DNA of 64,000 nucleotides from Macrophomina tecta. Taxonomy: Eukaryota; Ascomycota; Dothideomycetes; Botryosphaeriales; Botryosphaeriaceae. Numbering within the stretch: position 1 is the first letter of the stretch; each line of letters opens with the position of its first letter. Both the position numbers and the translations under genes were made by a program. The stretch is taken from NCBI GenBank assembly GCA_024180945.1, contig JAKSGN010000022.1:186001-250000 (forward strand), read 5' to 3'. Below are positions 30,782 to 41,680 of the stretch, piece by piece. The notes beneath the pieces were generated by a model. It searched no databases and was not told the origin of the DNA. It saw only the letters and a list, made by a program, of their open reading frames with translations.

Positions 30782-32630
30782 ACGTATCCCACAAGCGAGT
30801 GAGCCACCCAAGCGAGTGAGCCACCCCATCAACAAAACGCGACATCCTCGCGTTAGTCAACAATGCATCAACCAAACCACGTTCAATCTACCCCTTATGA
30901 AGCTCGAGTGTTCTTAGCGAAACAAGCTATCGATCAAGACCAAATTAAAAGCAATCGACTCGCTGCGAGCACGTATAACATCGACCGATCAACCCTTAAG
31001 CGTCGACGCGACGGGATCCCTTCACGACGCGATTGCACGCCTAATTCTCGAAAACTCACGCCCTTCGAAGAATCGGTTATTATTCAGCGTACCCTCGACA
31101 CGGATTCGCGAGGATATCCGCCCCGACTACGCGCTGTTGAAGATATGGCGAATAAGCTACTCGCCGACCGCGCCGGAGGTACCGTTGGCAAGAACTGGCC
31201 CTCCAACTTCGTGAAGCGGACTCCCGAGCTGAAAACATATCTGAATCGCAAGTATAACTACCAGAGAGCTAAATGCGAAGATCCCGAGCTTATTACGCGA
31301 TAGTTCACGCTTGTGCGAAACACTATCGCGAAGTATGGGATCGTGGATGGAGATATCTACAACTTCGATGAAGCCGGCTTCCTCATGGGCATGATTGCAG
31401 CCGGAATAGTTGTTACGGCCTCTGAACGACGCGCTCGACCGAAAATAGTCCAGCCAGGCGATCGCGAGTGGGTTACGGTGATCCAGGGAGTCAACGCTAA
31501 GGGCTGGGCGATTCCGCCGTTCGTCATTTTCAAGGGACAACACCACCTTTCCGCTTAGTATAGCGACGACGTACCGCGCGATTGGGCCATCGCATTAAGC
31601 GATAACGGTTGGACGACGAACGAGCTTAGTCTACAGTAGCTGCAGCACTTCGAAAAGCACACAAAGGATCGCACAACCGGAGCATGGCGACTTCTAATTC
31701 TTAACGGCCACGCGAGCCACAATTCGGCTAACTTCGACGTGTTCTACCAGGAACACAAGATCATCACGCTTTGCATGCCTGCGCATGCATCCCACCTCCT
31801 GCAGCCGCTCGATGTAGGCTATTTTGCGCCTCTCAAGAAGGCGTACGGAAGGCAAGTTAAAGAGCTGATGCGATCGCACATCAACCACATCACGAAGCTC
31901 GAGTTTCTACCTGCGTTCAAAGCTGCGTTCGAAGCCGCATTTACGGAGCAGAATATCGTAGGCGGATTCCGAGGCGCGGGAGTGGTTCCACTCGATCCAG
32001 AGGCCGTGATTTCCAAGCTCGATGTCAAGCTTCGGACAGCGACAGCCCCGCAGGCAGAGGCCGCAACCTGGGACGCTCAAACACCGCACAACCCAGCTAA
32101 ATTAGCCTCTCAAACTGAGCTTATTAGGAACCGGATTGCAAAGCATCAGAACAGCTCACCAACCCCAATTAACGATGCGCTGAACCAGCTTGCTAAGGGG
32201 GCTCAAATAATAGCGCATTCGGCTGTCCTTCTGCAGGCGGAAGTCGCGGATCTTCAAAGGGCAAACGAGGCCGCAACGCGACGTAAAAAGCGGCAGAAAA
32301 AGCGAATTCAGAAGCGAGGGACCCTTACGGTCCAGGAAGGCCAGGACTTAGTCGATAAAACTGCTATTAATCAGCAGATTTCGCAGGAAACGCGCCAAAG
32401 TGGTGCGCAATCGGAGGGGCCAGCGATAAAACGGCGGCGATGCAGGCAGTGCGGCGAGTCTGGACATAATTCTCGCACGTGTCAAAAAGATGCGGAAACA
32501 CTATAGAATAGGATGTATATTATAGATTGTCGATTTTATAAGGTGTTGTGGAGTTATTTACAATTCAAGTGGTTTAAGTCTGTTGGGATGGCTCACTCGC
32601 TTGGGTGTCTCACTCGCTTGTGGGATACGT
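30782..32630 (+). mobile_element. Pogo element E2, full length, RIP-damaged
   Basis: 1849 bp with ends ACGTATCCCACAAGCGAG and inverted GGGATACGT, TA on both sides. Left subterminal motif CAAGCGAGTGAGCCACC occurs twice; the right end has one exact and one altered copy. The transposase inside carries three stops and a lost catalytic Asp. Inserted into repeat copy B. Confidence 0.92.
30863..32506 (+). pseudogene. Pogo transposase of E2 with three TGG-to-TAG stops
   Basis: Collinear with the 549-residue transposase of E1 from ATG 30863 to TAG 32504. In-frame TAG at 31301, 31556 and 31637 each stand where E1 has Trp (TGG). The second catalytic Asp is Asn (LILNGHASH, codon at 31703). All four changes are G-to-A on this strand in a context that is CpA to TpA on the other strand, the RIP signature. 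The zinc knuckle (CRQCGESGHNSRTC) is kept. The copy is dead but otherwise full length, so it is a recent casualty. Confidence 0.93.
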
Positions 32631-32666
32631 TACTCATGTATCAGGTTTCATACACAAGTTCGACTA

Positions 32667-33800
32667 ACGTATCCCACAAGCGAGCGGACCACCCAAGCGA
32701 GCGGACCACCCCATCAAATCTCAATCGCTTTAAGTACGAATAACTCCACAACGCCTTGGATAATTAACTATCTATAATAGAGAGCCTATTCTATAGTAGT
32801 TTGCGCATCTTTTTGACATGTGCGAGAGTTGTGACCAGGCTCACCGCATTGCCCACATCGCCGTCGCTTCGTCGCAGGCCCATCCGATTGCGCACCACCT
32901 TCGCGCGTTTCCGTCGAAATCTGCTGGTTAACAGCATTTTTATCGACCAAATCCTGCCCAGCTTGAATCGTTAGCGTCCCGCGCTTCTGAATCCGCTTTT
33001 TTTTTTTTTTTTGGCCGCTTCTTGCGTCTCGTTGCGGCCTCGTTTGCCCTTTGAAGATTCGCGGCTTCCGCCTGCAAAAAGACAGCCGAATGCGCCATCA
33101 TTACCGTAACCCATTCGCGATTGCCTGACTGAACAGTCTTTGATCGAGTATGTTGCTCCGATGCTGTAACAACCATTCCAGCTGCGATCATGCCCATAAG
33201 GAAGCCGGCTTCATCGAAGTTGTACATGTCTCCGTCCACGATCCCATACTTCGCGATAGTGTTCCGGACGAGCTCGAACCATTGCGCGATGAGCTCTAGG
33301 TCCTCGCATTTCGCTCGCTGGTAGCCGTACTTGCGATTCAGATGAGTTTTAAGCCCGGGAGTCCGTTTCACGAAGTTGGAGGGCCAGTTCTTGCCAACGG
33401 TACGTCTGGCGCGGTCGGCGAGTAGCTTATTTGCCATATCTTCAACAGTACTCAACCGCGGCGGAAATTCTCGCGGATCTAGGTCGAGAATGCGTTGAGC
33501 AATCACAAATTCCTCGGGATCGGTAAGCTTTCGCGAATTGGGCGTGCAATCGCGTCGTGAATGGGTCCCGTCGCGTCGTCGCTTAAGAGTCATTCGATTG
33601 ACGTGTTACGTTTCCGCAGCGCCCCGATTACTCCGAATTCTGCCTTGATCGATAGCCTGCTTTGCTAAGAATAGACAAGATTCATATAAGGGAGATCGCG
33701 CATGGTTTGGTTGTTGCATGGTTGATAGAAGCTAAGGTGACGCGTTTTGCTGATGGGGTGGTCCGCTCGCTTGAGTGATCCGCTCGCTTATCCGATACGT
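32667..33800 (-). mobile_element. Pogo element E3, internally deleted derivative
   Basis: 1134 bp on the minus strand with pogo ends ACGTATCCC...CGATACGT, TA on both sides, and subterminal motif CAAGCGAGCGGACCACC in two copies at the left; the right end has two variant copies. Compared with E1 about 700 bp are missing from the middle. It keeps both ends and so could be moved in trans by a related transposase. It lies 36 bp from E2 in the same repeat copy. Confidence 0.9.
32940..33719 (-). pseudogene. Pogo transposase of E3 lacking the catalytic core
   Basis: Starts at ATG 33719 (MQQPNHARSPLYES), has a TAA at the Tyr codon of the first helix region, then reads well through the helix-turn-helix and the first catalytic Asp (YNFDEAGF). 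It then joins NREWVTV directly to MMAHSAVFLQ, which in E1 lie about 240 residues apart, so the second and third catalytic Asp are gone. A run of about 16 T (A on the coding strand) near 33000 shifts the tail. Confidence 0.88.
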
Positions 33801-34041
33801 TAGTCTCTAGTTACTCAAGAATTCAGTCATTCATTCACTCATTATGATTGATTCACCCATTATATTTCATCAATTCTTAACCTAAAAAACTATAGAACCT
33901 AAAATCCATGGAATCAGAACGCCCTAAGCCTCTTCATCCGCCTCCAGGGCATTCTTGACCTACAGATCTATGAAGCTGATAAGCTACGATCAACTACAAC
34001 CATTGCTACCCGGTTCACAGCCACAGCGTAACCTCTATAAC

Positions 34042-35671
34042 TTATATTCTACTACAATAGCCCTTCAGAATGCTGATCAGTCTTGCCCTGTTGGCCCGCT
34101 TATCAAATACTTGAGCATGATCCAGGGCCTCAAACCATAAAAGGTTAATACCTTTGCCAGTCCATGGTTGCTCCTTCCATGATTTATTGGCGTCGGAGAG
34201 ATCCTCGCCCACAAGATATGCTCCAACAGTCTGAGCGTCAATGATCAAGTCTTGTCCAGACAGGGAGACTGTGACATCTCGGTCAGCAAGGTCTTCCTTC
34301 CACATAATGTTTTCGCTCCAGAGAAAGCAGCGACAAATTGTATGGGCGACACCCATATCCTTTGACGCAAAATATGAGAGCTGATGTTCGTTAGCGCGTG
34401 TGGGGTTGCGGGCAATCTGTCTTGCATAAGTTTTTACTTAGACACAGGTAACAGGAGACTTACGAAGTTGTATGCCACATCAGGAAGATGAAGGAGAAAC
34501 GAGACTGGGTCTATAAGGAGGATAGACCGGATCTTTGGAGCGATTTCAGGAGCATGCAGCATGTGGGTACTAATCACGCTTCCATATCTGTCGAGCATTA
34601 TTAGCAGCCCTTATAGGGCATTATGACAGGAAAGGAGACGCACGAGTGTGATACCAAAACAAATTTGTCCCACCCATGGGTTTCCAGGATGCGATTAATC
34701 TCTGCACACATTTCGTCCTTCTGTAGGGCTGCTGACGTAATCCTAAAGCTTATCGGCATGATCTCAATCGCTATGATTCCGACGTCTTCTATTCCCTTGC
34801 TGCTACTGGCAGCGTTGATTTCGGATAAGAAGTTCACGTATGGATAGAGCCCAATGCCAATGCCGTGGATGAATAGGATGGGAAGTTTCGTCTTCGCTGT
34901 ATGTGGCCGGTGCCAGTAAGTAATCTTACTGGATGGAGAACGAGTATTAGCGAACAAATTGTGTGGGCGAATCGGGAATACTGAAAAGTAGTGACGACGA
35001 GGAGTGCGGTGATAGTCGAAGCTGTAATACAGAAGACGGGCGGACGCTATCGAGTCAACCACGAAGACACACTGCAGGCCTTGTATAAATATCGCATTTG
35101 TAGAGCCCGGGATTATACTTACCAGATACCAGAATAGGCTGCGGTGCGACATTTCAATCTTGTCAAGCGACAACCTCAGGCATCTTGCGTTTCCTCTGCC
35201 ACTTTCAATCTCTCTTCCGAGCCGCTTTTCCACGTCTCTAATGTACTCTTCAAACTCTTCTTCGTCCATTTCGTTGACGTTTCCGGAGTTTAGGAAGGCC
35301 CATGTCAGGAATTCTTTAAGGTTGTCCCGCCTGATCTCCGACAACGGCGCACCTACGAACCATCCTCTTAGATAGCGCTCATAGTCCGGAATGCTGGCAC
35401 TGCATCGGTTAAACAGCAACGAGCGTTGTTGGCGTGAGGGAGTTGAAAGGTACGTTGTTGTTTTCTGCAGATGGCGTTCGCGTGGAATGTAGAAGAAAAG
35501 ATAGAAAATAACCTCAGCGGCAGTCCATATCTCAAGAATCGTGGGCGCATGAAATCCGGTAGGTCGCAAGAAACGCGTAAGGCAGTAAAGGACAGAAAGT
35601 GGGGTAATGGAACGGAGAAAAAAGACACATGCACGTATAAAGACGTACTCGCTAAAAGAAGTCCCAATCAT
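34042..35671 (-). CDS. Alpha/beta hydrolase family protein, four exons, 491 aa
   Basis: Exons 35671-35123, 35071-34644, 34587-34464 and 34416-34042; introns 51, 56 and 47 nt (GTAAGT, GTGCGT and GTAAGT donors; CAG acceptors; GCTGCTAAT branch in the second). The sum is 1476 nt, 492 codons. The N-terminus has two hydrophobic segments (about residues 7-35 and 48-60), probably membrane anchors. The hydrolase part has LPILFIHGIGIG (oxyanion-hole HG) and, across intron 2, VSHSYGSVIST, the nucleophile elbow with Ser326; the usual GxSxG has Ser for the first Gly. LIDPVSFLLHLPDV and a late GALDHAQ-like LWFEALDHAQVF region probably hold the remaining active-site residues. The 51-nt intron is in frame and could be misread as coding. 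Substrate unknown. The gene looks intact. Confidence 0.8.
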
Positions 35672-35845
35672 CCCTACGGTGATGTCGGCAGCCGTTGTTG
35701 CGGTTCAATGCATTATAACGTCTCTATACGCCTTGCACGTTGGCCTAAACTCTCTGCGAAGCATGTGAGAAGAACCGCTCTAAACAACCTCGGCCCAACA
35801 AATAGATCTCCCAACAAACAACCCTAAGGGGAACCAGGATCAGCA

Positions 35846-36285
35846 GTGCACAGCGACCACAACACTTCGATCGATTCGAGTTCCTTGGCCCTGCGATATC
35901 AGCGGACGAAGACGGTGGGGGTGGATACGCAATCGTTGACGCGTCGTAACGCGCTGCGCGCCTCCAGGCCCAACAACCCGGCTATCGTCCCCTTCACACC
36001 AGCAAACAAACTAGACAACGCAAGGCTCGCGCGTCCACCGTGCCCGACCTACCTAGCGATCCGACAATTGACGATGTAATTGGCTTGCTCAACGTCATTG
36101 TCACACATAATGAACCGCTTGCTAAGCGGAACGAAGCGCTTACGGAACAGGTGGCCAGACACGAAGATGAGATCAAGCGGATATGTAGCGCGCTTGAGAT
36201 GTCCGATGAAACGCAGGCCAAGGTGGAAGAACGCATGGTAAAAGATGGAGAAGCAGATGGCAGCGCTCGTGGAAAAGTAAATTAG
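35846..36285 (+). pseudogene. Broken hypothetical frame with coiled coil
   Basis: One frame (35846 onward, ending in a block with RNALRASRPNNPAIVPFTPA) gives way near 36025 to another with TVPDLPSDPTIDDVIGLLNV and then a heptad-rich helix (KRNEALTEQVARHEDEIKRI). The two read as one protein with a one-base shift. It resembles the N-terminal coiled-coil part of fungal retroelement gag-like proteins only loosely, so no family is claimed. It ends shortly before E5. Confidence 0.4.
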
Positions 36286-36574
36286 CTTCCGAATAGAGGT
36301 AACGGCTTCTCCTGCTGCGCAGGAACCGAGTTCATCACGTCAAACCATTAGGGGAATACTCGCGAATACACATAAAAAGCGAGTGGTGGAGATGTGCAGA
36401 AGCATCAGCTTGTTGCGAAATTCTAAAGCATATATTTCAGCCAAAGTAAGACCCAAATAATGCTATAGTAGTGCTACGTCAGGGCCTCGGAAAAACCTGA
36501 CCCAAAGGTCGATGTTCGGTTCATAGTTCTCCATTCTCGATGGCTTTGTGGTTTTCCCTGCACTTCATAACTAA

Positions 36575-38407
36575 ACGTGGTTCACAAGCGAGTGACACAC
36601 ACAAGCCAGTGACACACTCCACCAAGTTCACGCGACGCGTTAACAACTAACCGCGATGCAGCAACCACCCAGCATTGAATCTATTTACTACGAAGGCAGG
36701 ATAACCCTAGCTATTGAAGCTATCAACCGAGATCAAATCCAGAGCGAACGACGCGCTGCTTCAACCTTCAAGTGCGCCCACAAGACGCTGAGCCGACGAC
36801 GCGCCGGAACGACCGCGAGACGCGATTGCGAGCCCAACTGCAAGAAGCTTACTAAGTTTGAAGAACTTGCGATTGTCGAACATATACTTAACCTAGATTC
36901 AACAGGGTTCCCGCCCACAAAGGAGGCAGTGCGAAATATGGCCAATAAACTGCTGGACGAGCGTGGTGGAAAGCCAGTAGGCAAGAACTGGCCAGCCAAC
37001 TTCATCAAGCGTACGCTTGAGCTCAAGACTCAACAGAGTCGATCGTATGATCACCAGCGAGCCTTGAACGAGGATTCGCGAGTAATCAGCGACTGGTTCA
37101 AGCTTGTACAGTCCATAAAAGCGAAGTACGGCATCCTGGACAAAGACAGCTACAACTTTGATGAAACTGGCTTTATGATGGGCGTTATCTCGTCGCAGCT
37201 TGTTGTTACAGGCTCAGAGAGGCGTGGCAAGCGGAAAGTTGTCCAGCCAGGCAATCGTGAGTGGACCACGGTGATCCAGGGTATCAACGCTGCTGAGTGG
37301 GCGATTCCACCCTTCATCATCTTCGCTGGCAGGAACCACATCTCCAGCTGGTACGAGGACAACGCCATACCTGGCGACTGGGTTATTGGGGTCAGCGAGA
37401 ACGGCTGGACAACAGATGAGCTTGGAGTCGCGTGGTTGAAGCACTTCGACGCGCACACGAAGACGTACCGTGGGCACGCATCGGCTGCTAACTATCGACG
37501 GCCACAGCAGCCACGACTCGCTCGATTTCCAGGAAATCTGCAAGGAGAGTAATATTATTACTCTGTGCATGCCTGCGCACTCGTCGCACCTGCTGCAGCC
37601 GCTTGATGTGGGCTGCTTCTCGCCCTTGAAGCGCGCGTATGGGGACCAGATCTGTGGCTTGGCGCGCAACCGCATCAATCACATCACCAAGCTGGAGTTC
37701 CTCCCTGCTTTTAAGGCGGCTTTTGAGAAAGTTTTTACAAAGAATAGCATCTGCTCAAGCTTCCGAGGCGCTGGGTTAGTTCCATTCGACCCAGAGGCGG
37801 TGTTATCCAAGCTTGGTGTGCAGCTTCGCACGCCGTCGGCCCCCGCCGCTGACACCACGCTATGGGAGTCCAAAACACCAAGCAACGCCCGTGAGCTAGG
37901 CTCTCAATCAACTCTGATTCGCGATCGGATTCGAAGGCATCAAGATTCTTCACCTACTTCGATTGTTGATTCGTTTGATCGACTTACTAAAGGCGCTGAG
38001 ATAATGATGCACTCAGCAGCGTTACTGCGCGATGAAATTGCAGACCTTCGAAAGGCAAATGGGGCAGCAACAAAGCGTAGGAGTCGCAAGAGGAAGTATA
38101 TACAGAATCAGGGGACATTAATAAGGGAGGAGGATTCTAAATTAATTGCTGCTAAGGACGGTGGTGAGCATGAGGAGGGTAAGAAGGCTGCAAAGAGGTT
38201 GCGCGTAGGTGGGGGAACGACGCAGCAAAGGCGCTGTGGGCGCTGCGGCAAGACAGGACACAATTCCCGTACGTGCGAGGAAGAAGTAATGATAGTCAAT
38301 AGTCCAAGATAATCCTGTATATCACAGTAACTTGTTGTGGTGTTAAGCTATTTACCTGCAGAGGTGTGTAAACTTGGTGGGGTGTGTCACTCGCTTGTGA
38401 ACCACGT
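36575..38407 (+). mobile_element. Pogo element E5, full length
   Basis: 1833 bp; left end ACGTGGTTCACAAGCGAG, right end inverted (GAACCACGT) followed by TA. The left neighbour is AA instead of TA, so the target duplication has mutated. The left subterminal motif CAAGCGAGTGACACAC is present twice with one base change, the right has one copy. Its transposase carries a single frameshift. Confidence 0.9.
36656..38312 (+). pseudogene. Pogo transposase of E5 with one frameshift
   Basis: ATG 36656 (MQQPPSIESIYYEGRIT). The helix-turn-helix region, YNFDETGF and WTTDELGVAW are in the first frame; after a one-base shift near 37465 the frame continues THRLLTIDGHSSHDS, HLLQPLDVGCF and the zinc knuckle CGRCGKTGHNSRTC to TAA. 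The DDD triad is kept on both sides of the shift and no stops occur otherwise. Sequence is clearly diverged from E1, E2 and E6. Confidence 0.9.
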
Positions 38408-38541
38408 TATGGATAATCGAAGCGGAGCGGAGGAAGCGAGGGGCCGAAGGTCCCGAGTAACCGTAGCGGAGCTTCTCTATAATCGAGACCCTCAGTTGGC
38501 AGAAACATTCTGATTGGCTGTAACAGGGGGAAGCGCTCTAA

Positions 38542-40020
38542 TTGGTTGGCATGAACACAAATCACATGATTTGTCTTACAAGCCTGCCAATCACAGATCG
38601 CGCTCGCGACGCGCTGGTCATTCATCGCGTCGTCCAAACAAACGCGCTCTTGCCCTCTCCACAACCACCTCTACAACACCTCCTGCGACAGCTCCACCTA
38701 GCAATATCTGCAGCCGCTGCTTCAGCCGGTGCTAGTGGTCCGCCTCCTGGGCCCTCGCGCCTGCCGCCTGCGAACGATTTCGATCCAATCAACCCTAACC
38801 CGTGTACGAATTGCCGCAGGAACCTCCCAATGAGTATGTTCTGGAGCGATGCAAGGAAGCGCCATGTTGCTACGTGCTGGGACTGTCGCAACAGTGGCAA
38901 ACAGTCGATGAGGAAGCGTAAACGTCAAGTATTGCTGCCCGCTCAGGAGCCTTCGGTGAAGACACGCTCCATCGGCCTGGGCGCTTCAGTTACTCTTGGC
39001 TCGCCTGTAACCCCTTCGCCTGCTACCTCTTCATCAGCTCCGCGACGTCCCCTCCAAGCTTCGACTGCAGTGCGCACTCCAGCCGCGCAGTACTTCCCGC
39101 GAGGCGCCCACAGTCAGGACACGCCTGAGACTGCAGAAGCTCGCCGCGAGCAGGCCAGAATCTCTAGAGATCACCGCACTCAAGCTCGCGAGCCTGATCA
39201 ACCTGATCCGTCCCCGACACCTTCGCTTGACGACCTAATCGCACGCAACCGAGGCGACAATGAAAGAGACATTCAGACGGGTGGTATGCAGTGTCGGCGA
39301 AGCAACTAGGAATGCTTCTGCTGATGCCATGGGGCCTCCAACGCAGATGCCTTCTCCCCGTGGTCGAACCTCAAGGCGCGGGAGCACCACCTCACAGCGC
39401 ATCCGTATTACGCCGACCTACTCTCCTCCTCGCGATCCCTCCCAGATACCTTGATTCAGGTGTCAGGAATGTAATCATCGCCGTGCGCGTGTGCGTCACT
39501 CTGGGGATCCTAAGGCGGACATCTGCAACTATTGCGCCGACGGTATTGGAGACGATGAGCTCGACATTCAGCGCAAGTGGTGTCTTCAAGGCCATGAGGT
39601 CTGGTGTAGCGCGTTCCTCGATCTCGACGGCGACTCTCGTATTGAATTTGAAACCTGTCGAGCCTGTCGTCGATCCGGTTTTGGCACGCTTCCCCACGAG
39701 CACGAATATTCCCCAACGAGCGCTCACTCACGCTCACAGTCTGGGCCTCCAACTTCCGATCCTGCGCAGCTTCGTCGTCATGATCCTCCAATGAAACTCG
39801 GGGCAGGATTCGATAGTGATGCTCCCGCCCTTTCTACCGAGGATTGGCAGTACATTGAAGACTTTTACGCCGAGCTTGAGGGGGACAGTATGGAGACTTG
39901 CCGACGTTGCGACGAATGTTGGTTCAACATGAGGATGGAAAAGGGCATCTGCTTGCAGTGTTCCCGACGCGATAAGTCCAAGCTTCCTGATCAGCCTTTC
40001 CTTATGTCGGATGAGAATAG
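38542..40020 (+). pseudogene. Helitron N-terminal region with zinc-binding motifs, frameshifted
   Basis: The first frame has a Cys-rich motif (NPCTNCRRNLPMSMFW...CWDCRNSGK) and a Ser/Pro-rich linker. Further along, after shifts near 39300 and 39470, a second Cys-rich region (CQECNHRR, ICNYCADG, CRACRRSG) and a third (CRRCDECWFNM...CLQC) follow. Such repeated CxxC modules before the Rep part are known from fungal Helitron proteins. At 40020 a one-base shift leads into the MDPG block of the next part. Confidence 0.6.
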
Positions 40021-41680
40021 ATGGACCCTGGCTCTTCGGCTAATCACCTCCCTTCGCTTACGCAAGTGAAAGAGATGGTTATTGCCCGGATTCATGTCCA
40101 TGTGCAGGTCTTTACCGCTCGCGGAGCTCAGTACAAGTATACTGGACACGTTGTAAACTTCCTCCGCGACACAGTGAAAGCATTCGACAAGCTCCCTCTA
40201 CTGCCTCAGGATCTCGAGATTGTCATTCTTCGTTCTCACGGTTGGGATACCAACCCAGCAATGCGTCGTCAGTTCCGTCAAGACTTCCGTATCCGCCGAA
40301 GCAGAGTCCAGGCCTGGCTTGATCACTTAAAACAGCACCATCCCGGTTATCGCGACATTATCATCGACCAGGACATCCTCCGCCAAATCCCTGACGATGT
40401 GACCGCCCTGGATATGCTCTCTATAGAGATCGCTCCCGAACAAGCTGAAGAAAACGACGACCGTGTGTCTCGTGGTCCTCATGCTCAACCTGAGAATGAA
40501 CCTGAAGCTGACGAGGAAGTTCCACCGGAGGTCGCAGCTGTACCTTATATGGTTGCCCGGCATGATGAGATTGAACAGCTTCGTCGTGCCGTTGTAGGTC
40601 CGCACTCTCAACCGCCTTCGCAGGGCACTCCGCATCTCACCATGCCTCCCATTCAACGCCTCTTTCGGAATTCGACCGTAGCCTGAAGCTCCTATCTCCC
40701 GCATTCTCTACTCTCTACCCTTACGGTAGAGCCGACTTCGCTGAACCGAGAGATCGCAACGTCGACTACGCGGGCTATCTTGAGCACCTGATGAAATACA
40801 AGGACGGACGCTTTGCTCGCCATCCGCGTTGGCGCTATGTGGTTTTCAACACCCTGATGCGTAAGCAGATCCAAGGCAAGAGTCTCTTCTTCGCCAAGCG
40901 TAAAGGGGAGGAGAGTTTCGATATTGAATCCCTGCGCGCAGCTTTCGCCAGTGACGAGCCCGAGGCCCAACAGTTTCTCAATAGCATTATCCACTACTTC
41001 GCTACTATTCGAGGCACTCGTCCATATTGGAATGGTCGCAAGCGTCTGCTAGAGTCATACGTTCGCCCTCAGCTGCCCCAGTCTCTTCCTCACGCTTAGT
41101 GCTGCCGACTACCATTGGGATTCTTTGCATAACCATATGCCTCACTATGACCAGTGGAGTCAGGCTGATGCTCAGCGGAAGGCTCGAATGTCCCGTGAGA
41201 ACACCAAAGAGAACCCCCATATTGCCGCTTGGCACTTCCATCGTCGCTACACTGCCTTCGACAAAGTCCCCAAACCGAAGTATAACGTTGATGACTATTG
41301 GGGAAGGTATGAGTGGCAAGGTCAGGGCAGTACGCATCATCATGGTCTTCTTTGGTCCCAAGGCGCTATAAATCCTGATGATGGTGGTATAGAGGATGAG
41401 GAGTTTAGAAAAGTCTTCGCTAACTTCTGGGGCATCCACATATCTGCTACGAACCCGCAGCGTGGGAGAGTTCCTCCAGTTTATGAGCGGAGTCGTCTTA
41501 CGCTCCCGCCTAATTAGCAATAGAATACCTTCGATAGCCTAGTATCTATTCTTAACCGAGTTTAGCGGCACTTCTATCGTCACGAGTATTGCCTCCGTAC
41601 GCATAAGCGGGACAAGTAGTTTAAATGCCGCTTTTACTATCCACGCGGTGAGCACGGCTACCCTATCCTTACGAAAGATC
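40021..41680 (+). pseudogene. Helitron Rep protein, N-terminal (Helitron_like_N) and HUH part, broken
   Basis: MDPG...LPSLTQVKEMVIARIHVH and the QYKYTGHVVNFLRD block mark the Helitron N-terminal domain; YPYGRADF, YLEHLMKYKDGRFARHP and VVFNTLMRKQ continue it. After a shift near 41080 comes SAADYHWDSLHNHMP and the HUH region GRYEWQGQGSTHHHGLLW; the usual H-I-H is H-H-H here. Beyond 41518 several stops interrupt NTFDSLVSILNRV, then HEYCLRTHK and CRFYYPRGEHG, the Cys-rich part of Rep. There is no catalytic Tyr pair or helicase. The copy is dead. Confidence 0.75.

Larger units (their letters stand above)
30765..33872 (-). repeat. Short interspersed repeat, copy B, split by pogo elements E2 and E3
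   Basis: Pieces 30765-30781, 32631-32666 and 33801-33872 are together the reverse complement of copy A (15636-15832). E2 is inserted at one TA and E3 at another. About 76 bp of the repeat expected between the left and right flanks of E3 are absent. The right edge ends at ATTTCATCA exactly as in copies A and C. Confidence 0.75.
38410..41680 (+). mobile_element. Helitron, truncated at the 3' side
   Basis: The 5' border is placed after E5; the run TCTCTATAATCGAGACC near 38475 resembles Helitron 5' ends (TC start), and a hairpin GGGGCC-gaa-GGTCCC lies just before it near 38440. Inside are Helitron N-terminal and Rep sequences with many lesions. The match stops at 41680 where the poly(TAAA) tail of a LINE begins, so the helicase and the 3' hairpin/CTRR end are missing. 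The exact borders are tentative. Confidence 0.7.

Noticed and set aside
38430..38470. Hairpin before the Helitron as the 3' end of a second Helitron
   Set aside because: GGGGCC-gaa-GGTCCC is suggestive, but no CTRR end follows at the right distance and no upstream Helitron sequence exists beyond E5.
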